Source: Nectonema munidae | Taxonomy: Eukaryota > Nematomorpha > Nectonematoida > Nectonematidae | Direction: 5' to 3' | DNA: 64,000 nucleotides | Assembly (NCBI GenBank): GCA_030549495.1 | Contig: JAUIRK010000014.1 | Coordinates: 778,501-842,500, forward strand | Part shown: positions 45,990-56,429 of the stretch, in pieces | Layout of the letters: each line of letters begins with the position of its first letter | Position numbering within the stretch: the first letter of the stretch is position 1 | Notes under the pieces: model-generated | Database searches by the model: none | What the model saw: only the letters and a program-made list of their open reading frames with translations | What the model was told of the DNA's origin: nothing | Translations under genes and position numbers: made by a program

Positions 45990-46894
45990 TTGTTTTCAAT
46001 CTATAAATGAAATTGGCATTGTTGATTTGATATGAAAACGTCTATATTTCTTGTAAAATTTTAATGAATCTTATCGAAGACAGATTTTAGAAATAAACCG
46101 TAATTTTTATAAATATTTTCAAATTCTAAATGCAAAAACAATCCATAAATGAAATAGGTATTGTTGATTTTTTATAAAAGCGTGTATATTTCATGTAAAA
46201 TTTTAATTAATGTTCTCGGAGACAGATTTTAAAAATAAACCGCAAATTTGTTTTACATTGATTCGCATTTTCAAATTCTAAATGCAAAAAGAATTTATAA
46301 ATGAAATTGCGATTGTTGATTTGTTATAATAATGTGTATATTCCATGTAAAATTTGAATGAATGTTTTCAGAGACAGATTTTAGAAGTAAACCGCAAGTT
46401 TGTTACACACTTATATGTATTTTCAATTTATAAATTCCAAAAATGAAATCAGTATGCCCGATTTGATATAAAAAATATCTTTCATGTAAAATTTGAGAGT
46501 ATATTTTATTAGATATATTTCTCATCAATCAAAATTTTGATTGACATTTCCCTAAAAGTAACCATAATTTTGAAAAAATTTAAACTATAAAACTTTTCTC
46601 AATTCAGAAGTGTTATGTGTTCAAAACTGTATATATTTTTAAATTTTTAAACGAGTATATAATATAGAACCAAGGTTATACGCTTAACTAGAGATACTGT
46701 CAGAATTTTGCTGAAAAAGTTTAACTTGATTTTAATTGACAGATTTAGACATGAAAAGATCATTCAACTACCATGAAAATGGTATCAAAAGATGCAGCTA
46801 TCAATTTTAGGAAATGTCACGAAGAATGGTTAGACAATTTGGTACAAGAGAAATTTTAGTTAGCCCCCCCCCCTCCCGTCACTGATAGGGTTAA
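45990..46894 (+). mobile_element. Right arm of a second TTAA element
   Basis: Three or more array-2 units, then the same unique stretch as in the 4.56 kb element (GATTGACATTTCCCTAAAAG, AGTGTTATGTGTTC, CATTCAACTACCATGAAAAT), a C-rich block, and the end CACTGATAGGGTTAA with TTAA at 46,891-46,894. This end differs from the first element's by only a few bases. The matching left end was not found. Confidence 0.7.
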
Positions 46895-46939
46895 AAACTT
46901 AATCAGGGTGATTCAGATTTTTCAATATAAGCCTATAGG

Positions 46940-46996
46940 CCCCTCTTGTGCCCCCCCCCCCCCTCTCCCATGTACTTCGCTCTGGCTACGCCACTG
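46940..46996. repeat. GC-rich transposon end remnant (right)
   Basis: A C run, then CTCTCCCATGTACTTCGCTC and TGGCTACGCCACTG. On the minus strand it starts CAGTGGCGTAGCCAGAG, a typical terminal sequence. With 43,678 it may bound one interrupted element of about 3.3 kb, but the two ends are only partly similar. Confidence 0.45.
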
Positions 46997-47429
46997 CTTG
47001 GACATGTGATATAGGCATTTTTTTCTATTTTTATCATTACTTGTTTAGTTTAGATGTACTTTCACCAAAATCTAATGAATTCATACTATATAGTGATTTT
47101 TCGCCATTTTTTGATGATTTTTCGGCCTCTCAACTTTTTTTATAAATGTTTCATCAATTGAAGTGTTGAGAATTCGATTTCAACTGTTTGAAAATAATTA
47201 AATTAAATTAACTTCAAACAAAGATAAATTTCCAGAATAATTGATAACTGTCAAACAAAAAAAAATTTTTTTTTAACTACAAAAATGAAACTAACTTTTA
47301 TTCATGCATTTTTTATGACAAATTTGAAATTAAAAATCTTTATGACTTAAATTTTTTGTAATTTGGTTTTTTATTTTTGCAGGTTAAAATTAGTCAATAT
47401 TAAAATGCCTAGAAATGTATGCAAAACTA

Positions 47430-48224
47430 ACCCTGACAGTGATTCCTATACCGATTGCACCTTCAGTTTCATCAACATTTTCTTCAGAAAGCTCTGAGAC
47501 CGAGTTTGATAGTGAAAGAAGCGATGAAACATAGTTTTTCTAACTCATCATTTAAATGAGTCAATGGTCTAAATTGAATTAAATGATTTAGTTAAAGATA
47601 TGAATTTGACTAAACACCAGAGTGAACTTTTAGTTTCTCGGTTGAAAGAAAAAAAATTTTTAACCAGAGAAACTAGAATAACAAAATATCGTTCAAGGTC
47701 TAAAGTTTTGGAAGAATTTTTTTGTTTGAAAACAATTTGTGCTACTGTAGCAATATTTATACTCTTTTTGAAAAAATTAAATTTATTTTATGAAGCTCAC
47801 AATGGAGACTTTTTATTGATTCTTCAGAATTGTGCCAAAGCTGTACTCTTACATATAGGAAATGTTATGCTATCAATACCAATTTCGTTTATTCCGCCTC
47901 TTTAAAAAAAACTATGAGTTGGAAGCTAATGTTTGGAAAAGTCTCAAAAATGTTTGCAAATATTTTTTAGTACGCCATAAATCTAAAGACTACGAATTAA
48001 TTTACTCTCAATTAATTAAAGCCTATGAAATGCTTGGTTGTCGCATGTCGCTAAAGGTCCATTTTTTGGATTCCCACTTGTCGTTGTTTCACAAAGATAT
48101 TTCAAAAATTGAAAACTGCTACAAAGGAAAATCGAGCCGGAATATGCTGGCCGACTATTGTTGGACATTGTATAGAGAAGAAAAAGAAAATATTCACAGA
48201 AAAAAACATAAATATAAAAAATAA
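47430..48224 (+). pseudogene. Internally deleted copy of an uncharacterised repeat-associated protein
   Basis: The N-terminal part reads SVSSTFSSESSETEFDSERS, then LTKHQSELLVSRLKEKKFL and ETRITKYRSRSKVLEEFF (47,600-47,905). The C-terminal part reads KSLKNVCKYFLVRHKSKDYE, LGCRMSLKVHFLDSHLSLF, then SSRNMLADYCWTLYREEKE to a stop at 48,224. From memory these blocks belong to one large family of uncharacterised proteins common in arthropod and cnidarian genomes, in which some 200 residues separate the SIPI block and the K-S-L-K block. Here they nearly touch, so the middle is deleted, and the segment after FHKDIS is also altered. Mobility and biochemical function are unknown to me. Confidence 0.6.
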
Positions 48225-51200
48225 ATTTGTTTTTTCATACTTTTATTTGTACATGTATTGTGATTTTATATATACACATAATAGGTACATATATTTCCGA
48301 AAACGCAAATAACAAAAAATATGAGGCATTTTGAATATAAAGAGATTACTTTTTAGAAAATAATATTTTAGGACTATTAGAAAATGATATGTTCTAGCTT
48401 GCAGCAAAAATTTGTTGGACAATGTAATGAGTAAATGTGAATAATTTGTGAAAAATTGTATATATTTCTCGCAAGTCGAAATTTATATTTAAAAGTTGCT
48501 TTCTCTGGATTATCAGTTTGTTTCAAAAATATTGATTGCATAAAATTCTTATTATGGAATTATTTTTTTAGAAATTGGCTGAAAAATTAGGATATTTTTC
48601 TTTGTTTTGTAATTTGTCCAATAATTTTTTTTATTTTCTCGAGTCATACCAGATTAGATGATAGCAATGAAAGTTGAAAGCACTTCTTTTTTGCTAAAAT
48701 TTTTCTCAAAATATTTAAATGATTTAGACTATATGAAAAGAAATTTTTCTTCAGTCCAAAAAAGATTGAAAAAATTGATAACTTCGGTTTCCTTTAAAAA
48801 GATGTAGTGATTTGGATTAAGTAACTTATTTCAAAAGGTGACTATTCAAACTGTTTTTTATTGACTCTTTACATGAAAATTGAGAGCAATGTTATTTTTT
48901 AGTGTGTACGGTATTTAAAAGTGGAAAAATTTTGACTATTATTTTTATATTTATTTTTTTAAATACAGATATATCTAGCCTCAATTGTTGTTACTTGTTA
49001 GGGTGCTTTACAGTTGAAGATCAAGGGTTCGATCCTTAAGACTGGCGACTCTTAAAAATTTAATAGGAAGGAAAAAAAGAAGAATATGTAAATCTCATTG
49101 TTAAAAATATACAAAGGTGAGAACCAATAAATTTGAAAGTGTACCAAAAATGCACTATGAAACTTTTCAAGAACGAAAGCACCCTCAAATGAGAACCCTT
49201 TGTCAAAACAAAGAAGTATTAGTTTTTTTTTTAAGTACGAAACATATATTTTGTCAACAAGAAAGATCTACCGTTTTCCAATCAACAAGGATGTGGTGTA
49301 CTTATCTAATATTGGGTGTATATAATGGTTCTTGATACGAACAAAAATTCGTCATTGAAAATGAAAACCTTCTAACCGTTGGCCTATCAGCTAAAATTCA
49401 CTAATTGGATATGAAATTTGAAAATTCCCAATCAACTTAACTCATCATAACTGCTACATATGCCACTATCTAAAGATATAGCCAGCAAAAGAATATAAAT
49501 TATAAAGTTTTGTACTTATTTTTCAGTCTAAAGTGTGGTAATCTTCAAGAGAAAATGCTCTCAATCGAGTTTTGGAATATGGTATGGAGCCTAAAATAAA
49601 AGATAGAAATGTGATCTGGATATAAAATTTACGTAAGCAGTGACAAATTATCGAAATCCATAAAAAGAATCGGTATCAGCAATTTCATTAGCATAATGAG
49701 ATAAATGAGAAAGATTAAAGATAAACAACTTACATATAGGTTGTCAAGCTTAACCATCTTTATTCAAATAAGAATTAAACTAACGAAACGATATCATTGA
49801 ATATATATATAGCAAAACATAACAATTAGTACAAGCGTAATTGAATATGAACGAGGTGCTCGAGGTAAGAATATACGAGTGAAATGTACTAAGCAGAAGA
49901 GCTTGAGGTAACACATTACACATAATACATATATTTTTGTTTTGCAAATAAAAAATTTATAAAGCTTTTCTTATTATTAAACTAGTTTTTACATTTAATA
50001 AAAAAATATAAAAATAAAGGACACTTATAAAGCTATGACAAATTTCTTTTTCAAATTCATAAATTGTTGAAGATTTATTAGGAACTAATGAGGATATTTT
50101 AAAATATACAAGAACTATTATGTGACTAAACTTTTAAAGATTATTTAATTTTCATTATTATATAAAAAAAAGGGTGAGCAACGAGAATTATGGACGTTTG
50201 TAAATGGAAAAATAGAGAGCAAAATGTTGCGTAAGACTAAACTAAGAGATCTAAGATTTTTTGATCAAGCATGCATAAATTTTATTATAAAGTAAAATAA
50301 AATAGAAGAACCCCTTATTTTTTTAATAATTTAAGGGAATATAATGGAATTTATTTAGAAGAAAAAATTGCTGATCTTAGTTTTTGATGAATTATATATC
50401 GAAGAAGAAATGCAAATGGAGTGTAGCTTTATTGGAATGCAAAATCTATTTAATTTAATGAAATTTTTTTTTTTATCTCATTTTTTAGCTACTATTTTTC
50501 TACAGAATCAGCTCAAGTTTTAAACGTGTTTGTGAGGAATGGTAAAATACAAAATTATTAGTTTTTGCAGAGGCAATTTATTTGTCAAAGGGGGAACTGA
50601 AAGTAGTTTATAAATTTATTTGGCTATATATGTATTCTTTTTTTTTTTATCATTTGTTGTTCTCTAAAATCTTATTTGAAATGTATTTTATTAGTTAAAT
50701 TGATAGGTTCTTGTGTTTATTATTATTTTATGCTTCTATTATTTTTTCTTTAACATATATAGGTAATACGATTTAGTTATGATCATATATGCAAATTATA
50801 CCGAATTAACCAGGTTCTTTATTTTAGATACTTAAAATGAGGAAGTATTTTCCTGTTAAAAATCATAAATCTTTTTTAATTTAAGAAAAAGTTATTTAAA
50901 ACTATCTTATTTTTTTTTTAAATTTGATGGATGTTTGCTGTATTCTTTTTTGTATTGATTTCGGGGAATAGTTAGCTTGTTCTTTAATACAGTTAGACCT
51001 TTAAAATCTATCAGATTTTTTATGGGAATGGATTTTCTCTGTATTTTGCCCAATAGTCTACTGCAACATTCGTCTTTTGATTTTGATAACCGGTTGGAAT
51101 ACTTTTTTTTAAATAACGCCTCAATAACCCGTCAAGTTTTGTTATTAAATATTTGTAGTTTTTATAGTAATTGTGAATTACGTGTGATATATATTCAGCT

Positions 51201-51656
51201 TTGTAAATAGGAAGTGTATATAAGATCAAGTTTTTAGTTGACGTCTACATTCTCACCACTATGCATGAGTACACTGCACCTTCTTATTCCTTTGCAACAA
51301 ATGAAAAAATATTCTTTTGTGTGACAACGTTGGTAGTCATAAGACAAGAAATGTCAAATCTAACGATATGTTCCTTCGTTCAAAACTACTTCATACATTC
51401 AGCCTATAGATGCTCGGATCATTAAAAGTTTCAAAGCTCATTAAAGAAGATTACAAACGAGCAGCCTTTAAAAGTTCTATTGCATTCTGCCTTGGAAATG
51501 ATAAAAACAGGGTGAAGCAATGTTCAGGGCTGGGGAGTTGGAGGGAAAATATCCAACTCTGACTGCAAATACTTAAAAACCTAATAAACTCAAAACCAAT
51601 TCTTAGCTTTCAACTTCTATGAAAATTACAAAAATAAACTATTTTTTTTAATAAAA
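48225..51656. other. AT-rich intergenic DNA
   Basis: Apart from the SINE-like copy at 48,976 I see nothing supported. A 72-codon plus-strand frame at 49,117-49,335 and two overlapping frames around 51,000-51,230 have no recognised family. The missing ARCN1 ATG exon may lie here or nearer 54 kb. Confidence 0.4.
48976..49060 (+). repeat. tRNA-derived SINE-like element, second copy
   Basis: CTCAATTGTTGTTACTTGTT, then AGGGTGCTTTACAGTTGAAG and AAGGGTTCGATCCTTAAGAC. Same order as 39,466-39,540, with the B-box-like GGTTCGATCC. Shorter and more diverged. Confidence 0.45.
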
Positions 51657-51768
51657 GGTAAACACTAAAATAAATAATTTATTGAGCACTTAAAATTTTT
51701 AAAATGTAAATTTTCGCCGACAGTCGGCTTTTTCAAACACAAAATAATTATTTATTTTAGTGTTCACC
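51657..51768. mobile_element. Small foldback element, 112 bp
   Basis: The arms at 51,657-51,679 and 51,746-51,768 form a 23-bp inverted repeat with one mismatch (CACTAAAATAAATAATT at left). The centre contains a second palindrome, GCCGACAGTCGGC. No target duplication is clear. Confidence 0.6.
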
Positions 51769-52000
51769 TCTTTTTTTATCACTAATTTAATGGGCCACCT
51801 TCAACACCAGATTTATATTTTTTTAATATTAAAAAAATACTTAAAAAACCGAATCTGACTTATATTAGAAAATGATTCAAATTGACAAGCTGATTCTTTG
51901 AAAACTCCTTTTACTAACCGTTTGATGAACTGTTAAATGTTGACAGCAATATGGAGATAGGTCCTTTATTGAATAATGAAAATTTTATGCAAATAGTAGG

Positions 52001-52197
52001 ATGCTCAAAAGTTACTCTTATTCTAGTAGTGAAGAAAGTGACGAGGAAAAAACTTTGACACTCTCTCAAGTGTAAGGAAAGGTGTTGCTGCTACTATAGG
52101 CTATGGGGAAGAAAATCTTATGGTTAAAAATCGTCTAGATAATTTATGGACTTCAATGTGGGCTTTAGACGAAAACATCGTTAAAACGGCAAAGTAG
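52001..52197 (+). pseudogene. Coding-like relic, unidentified
   Basis: The plus strand reads MLKSYSYSSSEESDEEKTLT up to a stop at 52,073, then in a shifted frame KGVAATIGYGEENLMVKNRL and DNLWTSMWALDENIVKTAK to a TAG at 52,195-52,197. The acidic serine stretch followed by a compact Trp-rich segment looks like former coding sequence. I do not recognise the family. A single shift separates the pieces. Confidence 0.3.
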
Positions 52198-52629
52198 ATT
52201 AATTTGAAAGCCATTTTCGCTACAAAAACTTAAAATAATTAACTGTTTTGTTTTTCTGCTATTTTTGTCTAAACAATAAATTCATAATTTATAAGGTAAT
52301 GTAATAGCAAAATATTATAGAATACAATATTTATTGTGCTTAATATTATTTCATTTTTCCGTCAGCCTCGAAGATCCGTCATCTTTTCACAAACGGATAG
52401 TGACGGAAAACTCGGCTTGACTGTATTCGATCATTTTTGTTTTATATTCTTAAGTTATTTCTATTATGGAAAAAACAAATAAAAATTAAAAACGATTCAA
52501 TATATTTACTACCAATGCTGGCAAGTAAGAAGGAAAAACACCAGACTCCTATTACTTACAAAACTGGCTCCGACTCGAAGTACTTAAAAAAATTCGTCTC
52601 AGTCTACAAATCTTCGCTTCCAACTTCGA

Positions 52630-52756
52630 ATAACCGGTTATCGACCACAGTCGACTTTACAAAAATAAAATCGTCTGCGTTTATCAGTGCTTTTTAATAC
52701 AAATCTTCTGCTTTACATTAGATATCGTCTGATTATTGTGGCCGATAACGGGTTAA
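52630..52756. mobile_element. TTAA MITE, family A, with a degenerate left site
   Basis: Near-identical to the copy at 29,857 over the core. The right site is TTAA (52,753-52,756); the left site reads ATAA. Ends CCGGTTATCGACCACAG and GTGGCCGATAACGGG are inverted. Confidence 0.8.
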
Positions 52757-53029
52757 AGAAGAGTCACTGTATGTGCTTACAAAAATTAATAAAATTTTTC
52801 TTTATTATTTAAAATACTTAAACTTTATTAGATACCGCTTCCCACTTCCCAACCCTGCTTACTACACACATGAATTTTATTTATTTAACTTGTTTTAATT
52901 TCATAGAACTTTTCTTATAACTACAATTATACAAAAATAGGTAAGTTAGAAATGTCGCTCAATGTTTTTGGGGGTAACCAGACTATTGTAACTATCCCAG
53001 ATATATTTAATAAACCTAATCATTTAAAA

Positions 53030-53165
53030 AATATGATTAATTTTAGAGTTAGCCTTTTTATATGATTATAATGTTAGAGTAAGTGTTTGTGATATGATTA
53101 ATTTTATAGTTAGTGTTTGTGATATGATTAATTTTAGAGTTAGTATTTCTGATGTAATTAATTAT
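53030..53165. repeat. Minisatellite with a unit of about 31 bp, four copies
   Basis: Units resemble GATTAATTTTAGAGTTAGTG followed by TTTGTGATAT. They are moderately diverged. Confidence 0.75.
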
Positions 53166-53424
53166 GATTAAATTGTATAGCTCAAAATTTGAAATTATAG
53201 TTTAATAATTTTTTCTCTTTTTTTCATATTTTTAAACATTTTCAATAGTTAAAATGTTTTTTCATTTTTTTAAAATCAGATTTTTGAATAAATATATCGT
53301 GCCCATTTGTCCCGCGGGTAATTGTTTTTTTTCCATTTTTGGAATCTGCTATTTCCATTTCACGATCATACTAATTAAGTCAATAAGTTTGACTGTATAT
53401 GATTTAGGTTGATAAGTACTAGCT

Positions 53425-53921
53425 CAGCGGTTCTTAACCCTGAGTCGCGACCCAGATTTGGGTCCCCTGGCAATTTTTTTTGTGTCGCCAAGAGCCAATG
53501 AGAAAAACGGGAAGAGGCTCTTAAATGTGATTTTAAAAAGAAACTTTGAGTGCTTTCTGGACAAATATTTATAAAGAAAAAGAAGTGGTGGGGTTCCAAG
53601 CACTTAATAAATATCGAAATCGTTTATCACCGGAGCACGACATGCGATGTTGTCTGTCAACAATAAAACCCCGTTTTGAAGAGCTTTCAAGAAAACTTCA
53701 AACGCAACGTTCTCATTAATTGTAACTTCGTTGTTAAATTAGAACATTGTAATAAATAACACGTTTCTTTTGTAAATCAATAAAAAGCATTTTGATTTCT
53801 TAAATCAAAGTTAGATAATAATGTTTTTTGTTATCCTTCTTATTTTTTTTACATGTTGGGTCGCGAGTGTTTGTGTCGTAGGTAAATTCGGTCGGGAAAT
53901 GAAAAAGGTTAAGAACCGCTG
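53425..53921 (+). mobile_element. Deleted hAT element (Charlie-like ends)
   Basis: A 497-bp element with inverted ends CAGCGGTTCTTAACC and GGTTAAGAACCGCTG, followed inward at the left by TGAGTCGCGACCC, a pattern known from Charlie-type hAT elements. The flanking 8-mers TACTAGCT and TACTACCT match at seven of eight positions and look like the target duplication. Inside, only the last 33 codons of a transposase remain, so it is an internal-deletion derivative that depends on a full-length relative. Confidence 0.8.
53618..53719 (+). pseudogene. C-terminal end of a ZBED5/FAM200-like hAT transposase
   Basis: Reads NRLSPEHDMRCCLSTIKPRF and then EELSRKLQTQRSH, stop. This is the E-x-D-M-R-x-x-L-S-x-x-x-P-R tail of ZBED5/FAM200-group hAT proteins. 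The rest of the gene is deleted. It belongs to the same broad group as the relic at 25,640-26,973. Confidence 0.7.
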
Positions 53922-54327
53922 TACTACCTACTGAAACGATAAATTTTCAAAGTCGGATTTCCTACACTTTGCTAGAATGGAGGCAGAGTTTTTACAATTT
54001 TTATTTATCATTTTTATAAATTTCAAATCATATTTCTTCCTTATTTTTATTTAAGTTTAATAATAATCTGTAAAATATAATATATATCCTTTAATTTTAT
54101 ATCATATCTTCAAAATACACAACATAACTGTTGAATACTAATCTAGAAGGCCAAATGTGCCTACTTTAATTTTATATCATTTTTTATAACTAGTCAATTT
54201 TCATATCAATATGTGTCTCCTTTAGATTAGTATCAGTTCTTTAGAATAAACAACATTAAAACAACTTTAATCTTTATCTTTTTCCAAAATTTTAATATCT
54301 CGAAGTTAAATTTCTAATTATTTTTAG
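53922..54327. other. Sequence upstream of the first detected ARCN1 exon
   Basis: AT-rich; no ATG followed by a convincing donor was found. Expected to be intron. Confidence 0.4.
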
Positions 54328-54367
54328 GTTTTGCTAGCTGGAGCAATATGCACCAAAAATGGCAAAG
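54328..54367 (+). CDS. ARCN1: ARCN1 (delta-COP) exon carrying codons 2-14
   Basis: A 40-base exon between an acceptor ATTTTTAG (ending 54,327) and a donor GTAACT (54,368). It encodes VLLAGAICTKNGK plus the first base of the next codon, matching VLLAAAVCTKAGK at the very start of vertebrate delta-COP. The exon begins at codon 2 in phase 0, so the initiator ATG must end an upstream exon, which I did not locate. It splices (phase 1) to 57,552: G plus TA gives Val, continuing VLISRHFMEM. Delta-COP is a subunit of the COPI coatomer that coats Golgi-to-ER and intra-Golgi vesicles; this region forms its N-terminal longin-like domain. Confidence 0.85.
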
Positions 54368-54863
54368 GTAACTATTCTCATTCTGTCTTTGTTTTATTTG
54401 AGTGAATGCACCTCATATTTAATTATTTTATAAATTTTGTTATAATATTTTTTTAGTATTTGGGATTTTGGGTAGACAAAGCTACCCGAAACTCAGACAT
54501 CCTTTTTAATATTCACTTTATTGTCCGGCTTAAGTTTTGACTTTTTTCTTAATTACGCTTGAATTCTGGGTATACACAATTTTAGGTTTAGGATGTCAGA
54601 TAGTTAATTTGGCAGGTTACAAAAAGGGGATCAAATAAAGATGAGCACTCCTAAAAATGACTAGTAAAGAAAAACACCCCCAATTTTTGACTAGTAAAGA
54701 AAAGCACCCCTGATTTTTAATAAGTAAAGATAGGCATTCCTAATTTTAACTAACAGGATAAATTAGAAAAAAAAATAAAAATATAGGATCAAATTTAATA
54801 AAATTGATATTGCTATATTAGAAAATAAAATTATATATTGAAATGACAAATTTATTATTAAGT

Positions 54864-55220
54864 TTAATCAAATTGATATTGTGCTGCAATAGTGTTACAA
54901 AATCTATGAAATTCGTCGTACTTGTTTCGTTCGTTGTTCCACATGAATTCATGCAAATAAGAGTTCAGAAATTCTCTTTTACATCCGATCATTTGTTTTA
55001 TTCTTTTTTTGTCTTTGTTCCAATAGCTCTCCATTACTTGTGTATGAACGCCATATTTGTCTTGAATTGAAGAACGTTTTGTCCACTTCATCAACTTGCT
55101 ACATTGAAGGCATTTCAGTTCTGTTCTCAAAAGATTCTGCTGCTTCATCCAGTTAATCGCAGAAGTCGGGTCTTCAATCAATAGTGGCTTAATAATTTCT
55201 TCATACAGAAAACGATCCAT
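54864..55220 (-). pseudogene. Merlin transposase with core deleted
   Basis: A 118-residue frame. Residues 1-45 carry the N-terminal part with an ISXO2-like zinc-ribbon half, LKCLQCSKLMKW. Residues 58-118 are the C-terminus, GVHTQVMESYWNKDKKRIKQ then NSYLHEFMWNNERNKYDEFH, equivalent to the H-T-Q-x-x-E-x-x-W catalytic Glu helix and Y-L-x-E-F-M-W motif of Merlin/ISXO2 enzymes. The segment with both catalytic Asp residues is absent, yet the frame is open across the junction. The protein could still be made but cannot catalyse transposition; a binding or repressor role is only a possibility. Confidence 0.7.
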
Positions 55221-55258
55221 ATTAGTTGTTTTTTTAACAATTCAAAAAGAAAAATTTT

Positions 55259-55306
55259 ATCGTCTGCGGAAAGATATGAAAAAATATTAGGAAACAGCAG
55301 ACGATT
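55259..55306. other. Inverted pair of ATCGTCTGC upstream of the Merlin transposase
   Basis: ATCGTCTGC and GCAGACGAT lie about 29 bp apart, about 40-85 bp upstream of the minus-strand transposase ATG (55,220). The same 9-mer or near variants recur two or three times in each TTAA MITE of families A and B. Confidence 0.6.
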
Positions 55307-56160
55307 TTATTAAAAGAATAAACTATGCATGAAAAAATGGTTAAGGAAAATAATTGTTAAATCCTAATAAAAAATATAAAAAAAAAAGCGAGGAGAAAAG
55401 TTTTGTCATTTTTTTTTTGATAATGAATTTTCGTTCTCATATTGAAAAATTCTGCAATATATTTGCAGGCAATTCTGTTTTTCATAAATAAGCAAGTAAA
55501 GATAAGCACCCCGTAGAAAGAGGGAGTGCTCATCTTTACTTGATCCCAAAAAGGAGATGGAAAATTAAGTAGGCTAATTTAACCAATCTGGTAATGGTTT
55601 AATTCTCAGCAGTTAATAATTTATATGGTGCTTGGATACTGCACGGACTCTTGCGACCGATGTGCAAAGCGTAGCAGTTGATAATTACATGAAGCAAATA
55701 AGAGGGACTGCTTATATTGATATCACATGATTGTTTTGCTTCCTATATGCTTTAGGGAGTCACTGATATTCACTTCACTCAAACTCCTGATCCGTCTTTT
55801 TGATTTTTTTTTTATCATACTTCAATTAAGTCTTTCAGAAAGAGAAGAGGAATAAAATGAACGATCATTAACTTTTACACGTGACACTAAAGATTTACTA
55901 GGAATTGATTTTTTAAATACCTCAATTTGAAAAACAATAGAAATCCAAAAATTCTATTTGCATTAAGTAACTTTTTGTAATTTTCGATTTTCTAATATAT
56001 TGGCCTTTTAAATCTAAATTTAACCCTATTTTAGAGAAGGGAGAAATTTTGCTTTCTCTTCAAAGAGAAAAAATAAAGTCTTCTCCGATATGTGAACCAA
56101 ATTTAGTCTATAGGAAATTTATGAATTGAAATTTTCATCTGATACTTCTATAATGTCACG

Positions 56161-56277
56161 TTAACCGGTTATCGACCACAGTTGTTGACATATGTCGACT
56201 TCACAAAAACATCAATAGTCTGCTTTTATCAATGCTTTTTAATACCAATCTGATTATTCTGGTCGATAACGGGTTAA
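56161..56277. mobile_element. TTAA MITE, family A, in ARCN1 intron
   Basis: TTAA at 56,161 and 56,274; ends CCGGTTATCGACCACAG and GGTCGATAACGGG. The core is shortened relative to the copies at 29,857 and 52,630 (one CGTCTG block lost), and a TTGACATATGTCGAC palindrome lies near the left end. Confidence 0.85.
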
Positions 56278-56429
56278 GCTTTATTTTCTGTACGTTGTTG
56301 CCTTTTTGCCACACGACCTGATATTATATGTCTTCTACTCTCAAATAAAATAAAACTGTCAAACAGTTCATTATACTTACCTAAATCAATGCTTTCTTGA
56401 AAATGAGAGAAAGTCTTTGAAAGGATGCC

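Larger units (their letters stand above)
54628..55546 (-). mobile_element. Merlin-type DNA transposon, internally deleted
   Basis: A 919-bp element in the first detected ARCN1 intron. The terminal repeats are 24 bp, inverted with one mismatch (GGATCAAATAAAGATGAGCA at the left start), flanked by a perfect 8-bp duplication CAAAAAGG (54,620-54,627 and 55,547-55,554). Eight-base duplications fit Merlin (ISXO2-like) elements. The left subterminal region repeats the terminal motif as AGTAAAGAAAAACACC-like units three times, and the right one once. It contains a transposase gene lacking its catalytic centre, so it is non-autonomous. The perfect duplication suggests a fairly recent insertion. Confidence 0.85.

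Noticed and set aside
43678-46996. One complete transposon bounded by the two GGCGTAGC ends
   Set aside because: The two ends share only about 11 terminal bases clearly, and the interval contains the terminus of a different TTAA element, so a single intact element is not supported.
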